A model generated the notes under the pieces. It had not been told where the DNA came from. It worked only from the letters and a program-made list of their open reading frames with translations, and did not search any database. Shown one piece after another: positions 45,438 to 56,154 of a stretch of DNA of 64,000 nt (positions within the stretch are counted from its first letter, which is position 1; each line of letters begins with the position of its first letter). The translations under genes and the position numbers were made by a program. Location: NCBI RefSeq assembly GCF_047511655.1, contig NC_133403.1:12025014-12089013 (forward strand), given 5' to 3'. The stretch is from Castor canadensis (lineage: Eukaryota > Chordata > Mammalia > Rodentia > Castoridae).

Positions 45438-45915
45438 TGGCCAGGTGCCAGTGGCTCACATCTGTAATCTTAGTTACTCAGAAGGCAGAGATCAGGAGAA
45501 TCTTGGTTTCAGGCCAGTCTAGGCAAACAGTTCGTGAGACCCTATCTCAAAAATATCCAACACAAAACAGGGCTGGTGGAGTAGCCCAAGTGGTGCCTGC
45601 TTAGTAAGAATGAGGCCCTGAAAATTAATGCGAGTCAACTCCCTGTATAGCTATCCTTATCTCAACTAGCAAAAACCCTTGTTCCTTCCTATTACTGCTT
45701 ATACTCTCTCTTCAACAAAATTAGACATAAGGGCAAAACAGTTTCTGCCGGGTATCGAGGGGGTGGGGGGGAGAAGGAGAGGGTGGAGTGGGTGGTAAGG
45801 GAGGGGGTGGGGGCAGGGGGGAGAAATGACCCAAGCATTGTATGCACATATGAATAATAAAACAATAAAAATTTTTTTTAAATGAGGTCCTGAGTTCAAA
45901 CCCCAGTACCACCAA
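45438..45915 (+). mobile_element. Composite B1-ID SINE, sense, interrupted by an L1 tail
   Basis: B1 part GTGCCAGTGGCTCACATCTG and linker CTATCTCAAAAATATCCAAC; ID part AGGGCTGGTGGAGTAGCCCA up to 45621, then the end GAGTTCAAACCCCAGTACCA after 45894. The L1 tail at 45622-45880 splits the ID module. Confidence 0.9.
45622..45880 (+). mobile_element. 5'-truncated young L1 tail nested in a SINE
   Basis: The lineage L1 3' end: TGTATAGCTATCCTTATCTC, GGGCAAAACAGTTTCTGCCG, a G-rich tract, TGCACATATGAATAATAAAA, A/T-rich end. The near-perfect TSD AATGAGGCCCTGA / AATGAGGTCCTGA lies at 45609-45621 and 45881-45893. Confidence 0.92.
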
Positions 45916-45929
45916 AAACAAAGAAAAAT

Positions 45930-46601
45930 GTAAAGTGAAGCAAGAATCAGGAATAAAGCTAGGAAGTTATATGAGTGAGTTCACTCAGAAAAATAATAGC
46001 CACAGGCACTTTTCCTGTAGGGACACACAGTCTCCTCTACATTAATGGATCAATGGATAACCTCTATTTTTAAATTTATCGGAATCTTGAGATAAAGACT
46101 GGAACAGCTGGTCATGCAAAGATCTACAAGATCTAAAGATTTAGTCCTTAAAAATAATTCACATCTCCACCAAGGAAGTCACTAAGGGCTAAGGGAGGGG
46201 TCAATGAGAGTGTTTCATTCCAAAGATAGCAGAGAGTCAGTAGATGGTGATCCACCTCCCAGGTTATTCATGTGCGTTCAAACAATGACTCTTCTAGTGG
46301 GGCTTTGTTTTGGTCACACAACAGTTTTCTGCAGGCATTAGTCCTTCTTGAGTAAATCTGAGATTAGATCTTAGGCCACTACCCACACCACCTTCCCTTG
46401 CTTATCACTTTCTTCATCCCTCATGCCCCACTCCCTTAATCGCTCTATATCCACAGCACTCCCCCAACAATAAGTCCACACTTTTGCTGCCTTAGAATCT
46501 AGCAGCCATTACACACAGATCCTTGGAGGAAATGGGAGCTTCAGGATCCTTAGAACTGCAGGGAGCATTTACATTCCATTCTTGGGGAACAAAAATAACT
46601 T
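45930..46601. other. Unassigned stretch
   Basis: No gene or repeat is identified. Confidence 0.4.
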
Positions 46602-46743
46602 GTCAGGTGTGGTGGTGCATGCCTGGGTACAGTGTGACCCTATCTGAAAAACAAGCTGAAAGCAAAGGCCTTGTGCATGACTCAAGTGGTAGAGTGCTTG
46701 CTTAGTAAGCATAACCCGAGTTCAATTCCTAGTACCCCAACAA
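46602..46743 (+). mobile_element. Composite SINE, sense, B1 part shortened
   Basis: A short B1 piece (GTGTGGTGGTGCATGCCTGG, GTGTGACCCTATCTGAAAAA) joins an ID module (GACTCAAGTGGTAGAGTGCT, GAGTTCAATTCCTAGTACCC). Confidence 0.85.
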
Positions 46744-47379
46744 ACACATAAAAGCAACCAAAGATAAATTCACCAAAGACAGTTGAATGGAGGGAAGGGG
46801 TAGTAAATATTCAAACCTGGACAACAGCCAAGTGACTGCAAAGATGGGCACCACTGAAGTGCACTGCCACAGGAAATGGGACAGTGCAATCCTGGATTCA
46901 GAAGAACGCCTTGCTTAGAACCCACGAGGAGGCCAATAGTTTAGGGAAGACTTTCCTCAGAATGGTATGTTTAGAGTCCTTGTGAGGCACATAGAAAACC
47001 AGCCTTTTTCCCTTTTCCTGCCCTTCCTCCCAAGAGCAGAAATCTACAAAGGAGCTATGGATCAAGGCGGCAGTTCAACCTAAAAGTGACCTGTTAGTTG
47101 AAAGGCAAGTTCTTTCATCGAGTGTTTAGGAAGGGTTTGGAATTATCAGGTGAATGAGAATGATTTACACAGAGGTTCTTGTGGAGGAATGCACACACAT
47201 ACATACATATACACAGTCAATTTGTTAAAGCAACAGGGTAAGGTCAGACTAAGGACCTACAAAATTGCCAAAATTATCAAAATCAAGTTTCTCTGATTCT
47301 GGAAACTAAGCAGCAGCTTGCAAAAATCAGAGGATTCCTCTAGAAAATGCTTTGGTGGTTTCTCAAAAAAGGTAAACAT
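46744..47379. other. Unassigned stretch
   Basis: No gene or repeat is identified with confidence. Confidence 0.4.
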
Positions 47380-47753
47380 AAAATCTCAAAGAATAAAAAA
47401 GAAGAAAAAGGAAAAATGAATTGTGGTATATACACAAAAGTTAATTCAGCCAGAAAAGAAATGAGCTATACTGCCTCATGCCTCAACATGGTTGAACCCT
47501 GAAAACATGCAATGTGAAAACATGTCACATGTTGTATGATTTCATTAATAGGAAATATTTACAATAGATCAACCCAAAAACTAATCACAAATTGGTGGTT
47601 GCCAGGAGATAGAGGAGGGAAAATGGAGAGAAACTGCTTAATAAGTAAGGGGTTTTATTATGGAATGGCAAAAACATGTCAGTGCTAAACAGAGGTAGCA
47701 GATACATAATATCGTAAATGCATTAAATGCTATTTAACTGTTCATTTTAAAGT
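47380..47753 (+). mobile_element. Old L1 3' end relic, sense
   Basis: It reads GAATTGTGGTATATACACAA, TGTTGTATGATTTCATTAAT, GGTGGTTGCCAGGAGATAGA and other L1M-type 3' UTR blocks. Confidence 0.65.
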
Positions 47754-47758
47754 TATTT

Positions 47759-48165
47759 TGTGCTGGGCACTGGTGGTTCACACCTGTAATCCCAGCTACT
47801 TTGGAGGCTAAGATTGGGAGGATCCTGGTTGGAGGCCAGCTCCTGCAGGGAGTTTGAGAAACTGCATCTCAACTGATAGCTGGGTGCAGTGGCCCACGCC
47901 TGCCTTCCCAAGCTATGTGAGAGGCTGAGATCGAGAGGATTGTGGTTCCAGGTCAGCCTGTTCAAAAAGGTTTGTGAAACCTCCCTGACAATTGAAAAAA
48001 GCTAGGTGTCCTAGCAAGTGCCTGTCATCCCAGCACAGTGGAAGGGCAAAAATGAGATCCTTTTTCTAAAATAAGCAGAGCAAAAAGGCTGGAGGCATGT
48101 GTAATAGAGCACTTGCCTCACAAATGTGAAGTCCGGAGTTCAAACTCCAGTGCTGCCAAGAAATA
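47759..48165 (+). mobile_element. Multimeric SINE: three B1-like units then ID
   Basis: Unit 1 GGCACTGGTGGTTCACACCT (47764); unit 2 GCTGGGTGCAGTGGCCCACG (47879); unit 3, short, GCTAGGTGTCCTAGCAAGTG (48000); then the ID module with TAGAGCACTTGCCTCACAAA (48102) and GAGTTCAAACTCCAGTGCTG. It is longer than the usual B1-ID pair. A weak flank match ATTTTGTG (47755 and 48168) could be its TSD. Confidence 0.8.
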
Positions 48166-48207
48166 CCATTTTGTGACTTTCACCAAATTATTTTCAAAAA
48201 TAAAAAG

Positions 48208-48262
48208 GAGGGCTAGTAGCAAGCATTAGGTCCCCGAGTTCAACCCCCCAGTAATGCCAAAA
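48208..48262 (+). mobile_element. Shortened ID-like SINE, sense
   Basis: It reads GGAGGGCTAGTAGCAAGCAT, GAGTTCAACCCCCCAGTAAT and an A-rich end. The middle is missing. Confidence 0.65.
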
Positions 48263-48464
48263 ATAAAATAAAAAAGGGGATACTACTACCAACTATACAA
48301 AAATAGAATTATAAAGGAATATGATGAACAATGGTAACAGATTACAAAATCTACATGAAATGGACGAATTCAAGAAGACACAAACTATGTAACCAATCCA
48401 AGAAGAAACAGAAAATATGAAAATGCTAAAACAAGACATCAAATTGGTAACCAAAACTCTTTCC

Positions 48465-48545
48465 CAGGGTCTAGAGGTGTGGCAAGTGGTAGAAGTCCTG
48501 CCTAGTAAGCACAAAGCTCTGAGTTCAAATCCCAGTACCACCAAA
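48465..48545 (+). mobile_element. ID-like SINE, sense
   Basis: It reads GGTGTGGCAAGTGGTAGAAG, CCTGCCTAGTAAGCACAAAG, GAGTTCAAATCCCAGTACCA. Confidence 0.88.
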
Positions 48546-48639
48546 AACTTTCCCAAATAAAAGCCCCAAATCAAATGGCACTGGAGAATTATACCCAATG
48601 TTTTGCTGGGGGTTTTGCCTGTTTGTTTGTTTTGTTTAT

Positions 48640-48722
48640 TCACTGTTTCTAGTGCTAGGGATGGAACCCAGGACTTCTTCCTGCATGCTAAGTAAGCAAG
48701 CACTCCACCACCCCAGTCTCCA
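48640..48722 (-). mobile_element. ID-like SINE, antisense
   Basis: It reads CTAGTGCTAGGGATGGAACC, GCATGCTAAGTAAGCAAGCA, CTCCACCACCCCAGTC. Confidence 0.85.
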
Positions 48723-48840
48723 TCAAATGTTTGAAAAAGAATGAAAATCATTCCTCCTGAAACTTCCAGAAATTAGAAGAGAAAACTTTCCAATTTATTC
48801 TACGAAGCAGTAGTATTGATACAAAAATCAGACAAATTAC

Positions 48841-49018
48841 TCTGGGCACCAGTGGTTCGTACCTGTAACCTGTAATCCTAGCTGCTCAGGAGGCAGCGAT
48901 CAGGAGGACTGGTTTGAAGCCAGCTCAGAAAACAGTTTGAAAAACCCTTTTCAAAAAAGGGCTGGTGGAGTGGCTCAAGGTGTACTGAGTTCAAACCCCG
49001 GTACTACAAAAAAAAAAA
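48841..49018 (+). mobile_element. Composite B1-ID SINE, sense, with exact TSD
   Basis: B1 part CAGTGGTTCGTACCTGTAAC, AGGAGGCAGCGATCAGGAGG; ID part GGGCTGGTGGAGTGGCTCAA, GTTCAAACCCCGGTACTACA. The 18-bp TSD AAAAATCAGACAAATTAC lies at 48823-48840 and 49019-49036. Confidence 0.93.
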
Positions 49019-49365
49019 AAAAATCAGACAAATTACACACACACACAAATACTATAGACAAATATATACCTTATAGAAGAAATAAAACGCTAGCAAACAA
49101 AATTCAGCAACACATAGTAAGTATTATATACTATGACCAAATAGGATTTATACAGAGAATGCAAGGTTGGCTCATTTTATAAAAGCAAACCAATATACCA
49201 TTTTAACAAAAGGAAAAAAAAAAAGGACACCTGCATGCAGAAAAAGTTTTTGACAAAATCTAACAATTTTACATGATTAAAACAAACAAAAAAAGCAACG
49301 ACAACAAGTAACTAGGGAACTTTCTCAACCAAAGGGATTTGTAAAAAAAATTCCCACAGCTAGGG

Positions 49366-49445
49366 ATGGAGGTATGGCTCAGTGATGGAGTACTTGCTCA
49401 GCATTCCTGAGGAACTGGGCTCAATCCTCAATATTGCAAAAGCAA
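49366..49445 (+). mobile_element. ID-like SINE, sense
   Basis: It reads GGGATGGAGGTATGGCTCAG, TGATGGAGTACTTGCTCAGC, GGCTCAATCCTCAATATTGC. Confidence 0.82.
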
Positions 49446-49782
49446 AGCAAAACAAAACCACCAAAGTACGGGTACTAGCCTAAGGAGAGAAAAACAGATC
49501 AAGTGTAACAGAATTTAGAGACCAGAAAAAAAGCCTATATATTAGGAATCAACTGATTTTCAGTAAGAGTTCCAAAATAATTCAAAGGGGAAACAGGGAG
49601 TAACCTTTACAATAAATAACACAGGGCAACTGGATAACCACTGTAAAAGAATAAAGCTGGATACCTGCCTCACATTATTTACAAAACAAACAAAAAACTG
49701 GAAATGAATCACAGATATAAATCAAACAGTTAAAAATTACAAAATGAGAGAGAATAAGACTTCATCAAATTTATTTTGAGCT

Positions 49783-49893
49783 GGGGCCATGTGGCAGAAA
49801 CCTGTAATCCCAGCACCAGGGAAGCTGAGGAGAGAAGATTGTGAATTCAAGGACACCCTGGGCACAGAGCAAGACTCTGTCTCAAAACACAAA
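49783..49893 (+). mobile_element. B1-like SINE, sense
   Basis: It reads ACCTGTAATCCCAGCACCAG, GGAAGCTGAGGAGAGAAGAT and ACTCTGTCTCAAAACAC. Confidence 0.85.
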
Positions 49894-50412
49894 CAAACTA
49901 ACAAAAATCAAGAAAAATACTTTGGTGCTTCAAAAAACACTATGATGAGAGTAGAAAGACAATCTGGGAATATATTTGCAAAGCATATATATGACAAGCA
50001 ACTTGTATCTAGTATCTATAAATACCTCTAATAATGGCATAAAAAGATTTAAAAATGGTTGAAGGACCTGAATAGGCATTTCTTCAAAGATGAAATGCAA
50101 ATGGCCAAAAAGTCTATGAAAATATGTTGAACAGCACTGAAATCAGAGACACACAAATTAAAACCACAAGACATCATCCCACATCCACCAGGATGGCTAC
50201 TAACAATAAAAAATAATAAATAAACAGAAAATAACTTTTCCCAAGGAAGTGGAGAAACTAGAGTCCTTAGGCACTGGTCCTGGACTGTGAAACAGTGCAT
50301 CTGTTATGGAAAACAGTTCAGAAGTTTCTGGCAAAACTAAAGATATAACTATCATACGATCTAGCAATCTCAGTTCTAGATATATATCCAAAAGAACTGA
50401 TAGAAGGGTCTT

Positions 50413-50478
50413 GCAGATACATTTAACACACCCATGTCCACAGCAGCAGATACATTTAACACACCCATGTCCACAGCA
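50413..50478. repeat. 33-bp tandem duplication
   Basis: Two copies (50413-50445 and 50446-50478) of a unit starting GCAGATACATTTAACACACC, identical as far as I can read, within the old L1 3' end. Confidence 0.9.
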
Positions 50479-50989
50479 GGACTATACACAATAGCCAAGA
50501 GGTGGAAGAGTTCAATGCCCGTCAACAGATGAATGAATAAACAAAGCGTGGTACACACAAGCACTGGAATACTAGTCCACCTTACAAAGGAAGGAAATCT
50601 TGTTACATACAACACAGATGAATCTGGAGGGTATTATGCTAAATGAAATAAGCCACCACAAAAAGATAAATAAAACAGTCAAATTCATATAAACAGAAAG
50701 AAGGGGAGGGGGGAAGAAGGTGGATGGTGGTAATGGGCTGAGGAAGGGAGTAGAGGGAATTGGTTGTTTAATGGTTATGGCTTCAGTCTTGCAAGATGAA
50801 AAAGTTCCAAAGATCTGTTTTACCCCAATATAAATATTACACTTAAATTACCAAACAGTACACTTAAAAATAGTAAGGATGGTAAAGTTCATGTTTTTTT
50901 TCCATATTAGAAAAACTGGGCAAAGGATTGTCTATTTTTCTTTTTCATTTATTTATTTATTTGGTGATCTGCTTTAAAGAATTGGTTAG

Positions 50990-51360
50990 CAGTTACTCAA
51001 AATTAAATACACAGCTATAATATGATTCACCAATTTCTCTCCCAGGTATTCCCAAGAGAATGAAACACAGTAAGTGAAAACTTGTTCATGAATGTTCCTA
51101 ACAGAAATATTGATGATGGTCAAAAAGTACAAACAATTAAAATGTATGTAATTAATTAATGGGTAACAGTAGTATATCCACACGATGAATATTATTTAGC
51201 CAGAAAAATAAATGAAGCAGAGATACATGTACAACACGGGCTGTTGAATAAAAAGCCATGCACAAAATGCTACATATTGTATGATTCCACTTAAATAAAA
51301 ATGTTCAGAATAGGCAAATTCATAGACAGACATAAACCAATGGTTACCTTGTGCTGGGAA
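50990..51360 (+). mobile_element. Old L1 3' UTR relic, sense
   Basis: It reads TTCTCTCCCAGGTATTCCCA, GAAAACTTGTTCATGAATGT, TTAGCCAGAAAAATAAATGA, CCAATGGTTACCTTGTGCTG: L1M-type 3' sequence, separate from the copy ending near 50850. Confidence 0.65.
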
Positions 51361-51364
51361 AAAA

Positions 51365-51975
51365 CAATGAGTAGTATGAAAAAATGGCTCCCAAAATATC
51401 AAGTTCTAGTCCCCCAAACCTTTAATAAAACCTTATATGGATAAAGGGTCTTTGGAGATATGATTAAGGATCCTGAGATGGGGAGATTAATCTGGATTAC
51501 ACAGGTGGGCCCTAAATGCCATCCCAAGTTTCCTTGTAAGAGAAGTGGAACTGCTGAGCATGGTGGTATGTGCCTGCAATCCAGCACTTGGGAGGCAGGG
51601 GCAGGAGGACTCTGAGTTTGAGGCCGACGTGGGCTACATAGTGAGACCCTGTCTCAAAAAAAACCCAAAAAAAAACAAAAAACCCAGCACCAGCAAAGAG
51701 AGATTTCATACACACACTAGGACAAGGTAACGTGAAGATGGAAGTTTAGAATGACATGGTCTTAGGCAAAGAATGGCACGTCCACAAAGTGGAAGAGGCA
51801 AGGAGTGGATTCTCCCTTAGAGTCTCTGGAGAGAGTAAGGCCCGACCAACATCCATGTTGATTTCAGTCTCATGAAACTGATTTTGGATTTCTTGCCTCC
51901 AGAACTAAGAGAATAAATTTTTGTTTTAAGCCTTCAAGTTTGTGATAATTTGTTACAGCAAGCACAGGAAATTAA
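51365..51975 (+). mobile_element. MLT1-like (MaLR) LTR with nested B1
   Basis: Left part 51380-51545 (ATGGCTCCCAAAATATCAAG, TTTGGAGATATGATTAAGGA). Right part 51690-51975 (GAACTAAGAGAATAAATTTT, GTTACAGCAAGCACAGGAAA) gives the typical polyadenylation and LTR end. A B1 SINE (51552-51672) separates them. Confidence 0.72.
51552..51672 (+). mobile_element. B1-like SINE, sense, inside the LTR
   Basis: It reads GCATGGTGGTATGTGCCTGC, GCACTTGGGAGGCAGGGGCA, GGGCTACATAGTGAGACCCT and CTGTCTC, then an A-rich tail. Confidence 0.92.
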
Positions 51976-51979
51976 GGGA

Positions 51980-52720
51980 GTGACTGATAGTCTGAAGGGT
52001 TGAGGAAATGTTCTGGAATTAGATATCGTTGATAGTTGTAAGATTTTGTGAACACGCCAATAAATTATGTCTCAAAGGGAAAATGCCTTAACGTTTTCCC
52101 TCACACACACATGTAACAAACACCACCCATCAACTGACACTAAATTTTCAAATCCCCTATGCATACTCCATTCATAACGAGGGTTAGGTACTTCAGATTA
52201 TGGTAAGAATGCAAGCCTATCTATTTAACAAAGAGACTTAAACGAGATGGATTAGTCGATTTATAAATTTGTAGCAGGAGTCCCATCTTTCCAGGGATGG
52301 AACAATTAGGTCTTACAGAGTGAACACATCTCTAATATTAATGACTTGGAAGTCCAAGTTGTTTTAAGCAGCATTACCAAATATCCTGGTTTGATCATGG
52401 CAGTCCCAGTTGTACCTACTGTTTTTCTATACTTATTAATAGCACCACTTTTCACTCTTGTAAAGTACCCCAGTTTAGGTGGCAAATTATATAGCCAACC
52501 TAGTTATAAGCGTTCTGGAGGCTGTGATAGTCCTGAGAACACACAGGTAGGCTGGACCCTGTCATGAATTCTTATGTAATTGAGCTTGTAGCTCTCCGCT
52601 ACTGGGAAGCCAACCAAGGGAAAAATCCTTGTAAGATTTTTTCAGAATATCCATACTTTGTTTTCAGCTTGTATAATACTTACTTCTTAAGATACCAAAA
52701 GTTAGAAATAGATATTACAT
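51980..52720. other. Unassigned stretch
   Basis: A frame at 52346-52567 (73 codons) has no recognisable domain. No repeat is identified. Confidence 0.4.
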
Positions 52721-52721
52721 C

Positions 52722-53070
52722 CTTTTTTGACAGCACTGGGGTTTGAACTCAGGACCTCCTGCTTACTAGGCAGACCCTCTATCACTTGAACTGTACCCTC
52801 ATCTCTCTCTCCCTCTCTCTTTTTTTTTTTTTTGCTTTAGTTATTTTTCAGGTAGGGTCTCTTGTTTTTATCCAGGGCTAGCTTCAGACCATGATCCGCC
52901 CATCTACTGCCTTTCACATAGCTAGAATCACAGGCATGGCCGGCACGCCATGCTTATTGAGATGAAGTCTTGCTAATGTTTTTGCCTGGGCTGTCCTTGA
53001 ACCATGATCTTCCTGATCTCTGTCTCCTGAAAGGCTGGGGTTAGAGACATGAGCCACCATGCCCAGCAGC
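52722..53070 (-). mobile_element. Composite SINE, antisense (ID-B1-B1)
   Basis: ID part CACTGGGGTTTGAACTCAGG; a TC-rich spacer (52800-52832); then two antisense B1 units (GGTAGGGTCTCTTGTTTTTA; GGGCTGTCCTTGAACCATGA, GAGCCACCATGCCCAGCAGC). Confidence 0.82.
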
Positions 53071-53079
53071 TGTTTTCTT

Positions 53080-53162
53080 TTCTTGATGGTAATGGGATTT
53101 GAATTCAAGGCTTTTCACTTCCTAGGCAGGTACTCTATCACTTGAGCTATGCCCCCAGCCCA
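53080..53162 (-). mobile_element. ID-like SINE, antisense
   Basis: It reads GTAATGGGATTTGAATTCAA, CTAGGCAGGTACTCTATCAC, GAGCTATGCCCCCAGCCC. Confidence 0.85.
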
Positions 53163-53179
53163 TTTTTCTTTTCTTTTTT

Positions 53180-54110
53180 GCTTTTTTTCTCAAGGCATTT
53201 TTATTAGTTGTACAAGGAGGGTTCACTGTGATATTTCTGAGCATGATTACATTGTTCATAGGCTCACCCCCATCATCTCTCTCACACACCTGTCCCCTAC
53301 TTAAAGCAATTCAAAAGGTTCTGTTGTTCTATTTCATATATGCCTATAAAATACATAACCATGTTCACCCTCCTTTATTCCCTCCATTCATCTCCCCCAT
53401 TCCCTCACACGACCTATTTTACAGTCCTGTCCTTTATTCTTAATTCCAAAGTCAGTGTTCAAAGGTGTTTCTTAATGTACCTCAGCTATGAATATACTGT
53501 ACTTTGGTCAGTATATTCTTACACCCTTTCCCTCCTATCCCTATTATTCAGCAGCTTTCAGCACATATTGTCATGTACTCTTGTACATTGCTATGTCATC
53601 TACCCGCACAGATGCAATGTATTTCGATAACATTGACTCTATTGTTCTCTTTTCCTTTCCTCTCCCCCCAAGTTCCACTATTACAACCGTGTTCTATACA
53701 TACATGCAGATATGATCATGCTTGTTTTTGTGTATACGTTTATCTTTTGGATCTATCTTACACATGAGAGAAAACATGTGGCCTTTGTCTTTCTGAACCT
53801 GGCTTACTTCACTTAACATGATGTCCTCCAATTCTATCCATTTACTTGCCAACAACGTAGTTTCATTCTTCTTTATGTCTCAGTAATATTCCATTATGTA
53901 TATATACAACAGTTTCTTAATCCCATTCATCAGTTGTAGGGCATCTGGGCTGTTTCCATAGCTTGGCTATTGTGAACAGTACTGCATTAAACATGGGTAT
54001 GCAGGTGTCGTATTCCTACTCACATGTATTCTTACTTACGTGGTAGTTCTACTGTTAGTTTTTTAAGGACTCTCCATATTGCTTTCCATAGTGGTGGTTC
54101 TTCAGTATTT
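53180..54110 (-). mobile_element. Old L1 3' end, antisense
   Basis: The longest uninterrupted copy here of the antisense L1 3' consensus: TTTATTAGTTGTACAAGGAG, TTTTACAGTCCTGTCCTTTA, GTACTTTGGTCAGTATATTC, CTTACTTCACTTAACATGAT, GGCTATTGTGAACAGTACTG. It serves as a guide for the broken copy at 1180-2940. Confidence 0.8.
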
Positions 54111-54113
54111 TTC

Positions 54114-54185
54114 AGATAGGGTCTCACATTTTTTGCCCGGGCTGGCTTGGACCACAATCCTACTTATTCTTTGACCATGACTGGC
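54114..54185 (-). mobile_element. B1-like SINE fragment, antisense
   Basis: It reads TCAGATAGGGTCTCACATTT, GCCCGGGCTGGCTTGGACCA and CATGACTGGCC. Confidence 0.65.
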
Positions 54186-54279
54186 CTCATTATTACTTTT
54201 TGATATATTAAACTGACTCTAAATTAATATTGCTGCCTTATCATTCCTGGGAGCAAAAAGTAAAACAAAAAAAAAAGAG

Positions 54280-54362
54280 GTGGGGAGCAGTAGCTTAGTG
54301 GTAGAGCACCTGCCTAGCATACATGAGGCTTTGGGTTTGATCCCCAGAATCACAGGAAAAAA
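54280..54362 (+). mobile_element. ID-like SINE, sense
   Basis: It reads GGGGAGCAGTAGCTTAGTGG, TAGAGCACCTGCCTAGCATA, GGTTTGATCCCCAGAATCAC, A tail. It is close to a BC1/ID type. Confidence 0.92.
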
Positions 54363-54499
54363 ATAAAACTTTGATAATGTTTGGTATTTACTACTTTTGG
54401 TGAATTATAGCTGTAAAACATATTCAATCAGTAGAATTAAAATATATTGTTGTCACGAGAGACTCAGAAACAAAAATGATACAAGAATGATACAAAGAT

Positions 54500-54802
54500 G
54501 ACACATCTATACCAACTACATGGGAAGTGGCTAGGAAGATTAAGGCTTAAGAGCACCTCAGGCAAAAAGTGAGACTCTTATCTCAAAGAACAAGCTAGGC
54601 TTAGTGGTACACGCCTCTAATTCCAACTACAAGGGAGGCAGAGGTATATGGATTGTTGTTCAAGAATAGTACTAGGCAAAAATGTAAGACCCTATCTGAA
54701 AATTAACTAAAGCAGAAAGGACTGGAGGAGTGGGACAAGTGGCAGAGCAAGTACAAGGCCCTAAATTCAAAACCCTAGTACAGGCAAAAAAAAAAAAAAA
54801 AA
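54500..54802 (+). mobile_element. Multimeric SINE: two B1-like units then ID
   Basis: Unit 1 (54505-54590) and unit 2 (AGGCTTAGTGGTACACGCCT, GAGGCAGAGGTATATGGATT) are decayed B1; the ID module (AAAGGACTGGAGGAGTGGGA, CAAGTGGCAGAGC) ends in a long A run. It has the same architecture as the element at 47759. Confidence 0.75.
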
Positions 54803-54879
54803 GTTTTCACAGCTTTGAGTCTCACAACTGCAGAGAAAAGGAGAAACATCAAAGTAGTGTCTGAGAGAAAGTGATAGAA

Positions 54880-55460
54880 GATCATCCATTCATTCCACTA
54901 TACCTTGGTGAGCTTACTAGGGGCCAGGTGCTGGGGAGGGAATACAGGAGTGAAGCAGACAAAACCCTCTCTTTAAGGAGCTGGCACCCCAGTTAGGAGT
55001 AATCAGAAAATAAAAAAGAACGTTAGCAGTCGCAGCAGAAGGAGGTCGTTACATAAATGCTAGAGGAAAAATAAGGTGGGAAATGGAGGCAGGTTGCTGT
55101 GTATGTATGATGTGGTTGTGTGTGTCTGGAGAAAAGTATTCCAACAAAGGGAACAAAAAATAGCAAGGCTCTGAGACTAAGCACGCTCAACCATGTGAAG
55201 ACTGGTCACGAAGCTCACGGAGGGGAGCCAATGGAAAGGGAGAAAAGTTAGAGAAGATACCAAAACACGTGCAGACTGTGTATAGTCCCCCAAGATCATG
55301 ACAATCAAAACCATATGGGTCATTTTAAGCTCTCAGGATTTTATGCTGAACGTGGTAAGAGATTACTGACAGATGTTGAGTGACCTGACTTTCATTTTCA
55401 TAAGATTGTTCTGGATACTGTGGGGAAAATAGATTGTAGAGTATAAAAACAGAAGCAGAG
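54880..55460 (+). mobile_element. L2-like LINE relic
   Basis: It reads GCCAGGTGCTGGGGAGGGAA, GGAGTGAAGCAGACAAAACC, TCCAACAAAGGGAACAAAAA, ATAGCAAGGCTCTGAGACTA and TGTTCTGGATACTGTGG in the order of the mammalian L2 3' part. Confidence 0.5.
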
Positions 55461-55597
55461 CAAATTAAAAAGCTACTGAAAGCGTGATGAATGAGTGTTC
55501 ACATGGCTGTGTGACACAGCCTCCCTCAAACCTTTCTACAACACTGGCATGTTACCTGTTTGATGTATTAAAAAAAAAAAAAAGCAGCAGCAACTGA

Positions 55598-55715
55598 ACA
55601 GCCAGGCATGGTGGTACACACCTAAAATTCCAGTACATGGGAGGTAGAAGCAGGAGCATCAACAGTTCAAGGACAGCCTGGGCTACATATCAAGACCCTA
55701 CTTCAAAAAATGAAA
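55598..55715 (+). mobile_element. B1-like SINE, sense
   Basis: It reads AGCCAGGCATGGTGGTACAC, GACAGCCTGGGCTACATATC and AAGACCCTACTTCAAAAAAT. Confidence 0.9.
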
Positions 55716-55747
55716 TTAATTTAAAAAAAAAAAAAGAAGCTACTGAA

Positions 55748-55939
55748 GCTGGGCACTGGTGTCTCATGTCTGTAATCCTAGCTACTCAGGAGGCAGAGAT
55801 CAGGAGGATCAAGGTTTGAATCCAGCCCAGGTACATAGTTCTTGAGACCCTATCTCAAAAAAACCCATCACAAAAAAGGGCTGGGTGAGTGACTCAAGGT
55901 GTAGGCCCTGAGTTAAACCCCAGTTTGCAAAAAAAAAAA
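55748..55939 (+). mobile_element. Composite B1-ID SINE, sense, with exact TSD
   Basis: B1 part GGGCACTGGTGTCTCATGTC, AGGCAGAGATCAGGAGGATC; ID part AAGGGCTGGGTGAGTGACTC, A tail. The TSD AAGCTACTGAA lies at 55737-55747 and 55940-55950. Confidence 0.93.
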
Positions 55940-56154
55940 AAGCTACTGAAATAATACAAACAAAAGATGATAGCAGTATCAGATAGGATGAAGAAATGGA
56001 GATACTAAGAAAGAGTTACATTCTAGATCAAAATCTTGAAGAACAACAAGATTTATTGGTGGATTGTATTTAAGATGTACAGGACAGAGGAGCTAATACA
56101 ATAAACTTAAAATGACAGAGTTTGGGAAGGTGACCAGGAAGTAGTGAAGGGGTC

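Larger units (their letters stand above)
48265..50850 (+). mobile_element. Old L1 ORF2 to 3' UTR relic, sense, with SINE insertions
   Basis: 48590-48830 and 49037-49330 follow ORF2 reverse-transcriptase sequence (TCCAATTTATTCTACGAAGC; AACACATAGTAAGTATTATA; GACCAAATAGGATTTATACA). 49900-50660 follows the C-terminus and 3' end (GACCTGAATAGGCATTTCTT; CACACAAATTAAAACCACAA; ATCTAGCAATCTCAGTTCTA). Many stops and indels are present. SINEs lie at 48465, 48640, 48841, 49366 and 49783. Confidence 0.7.
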
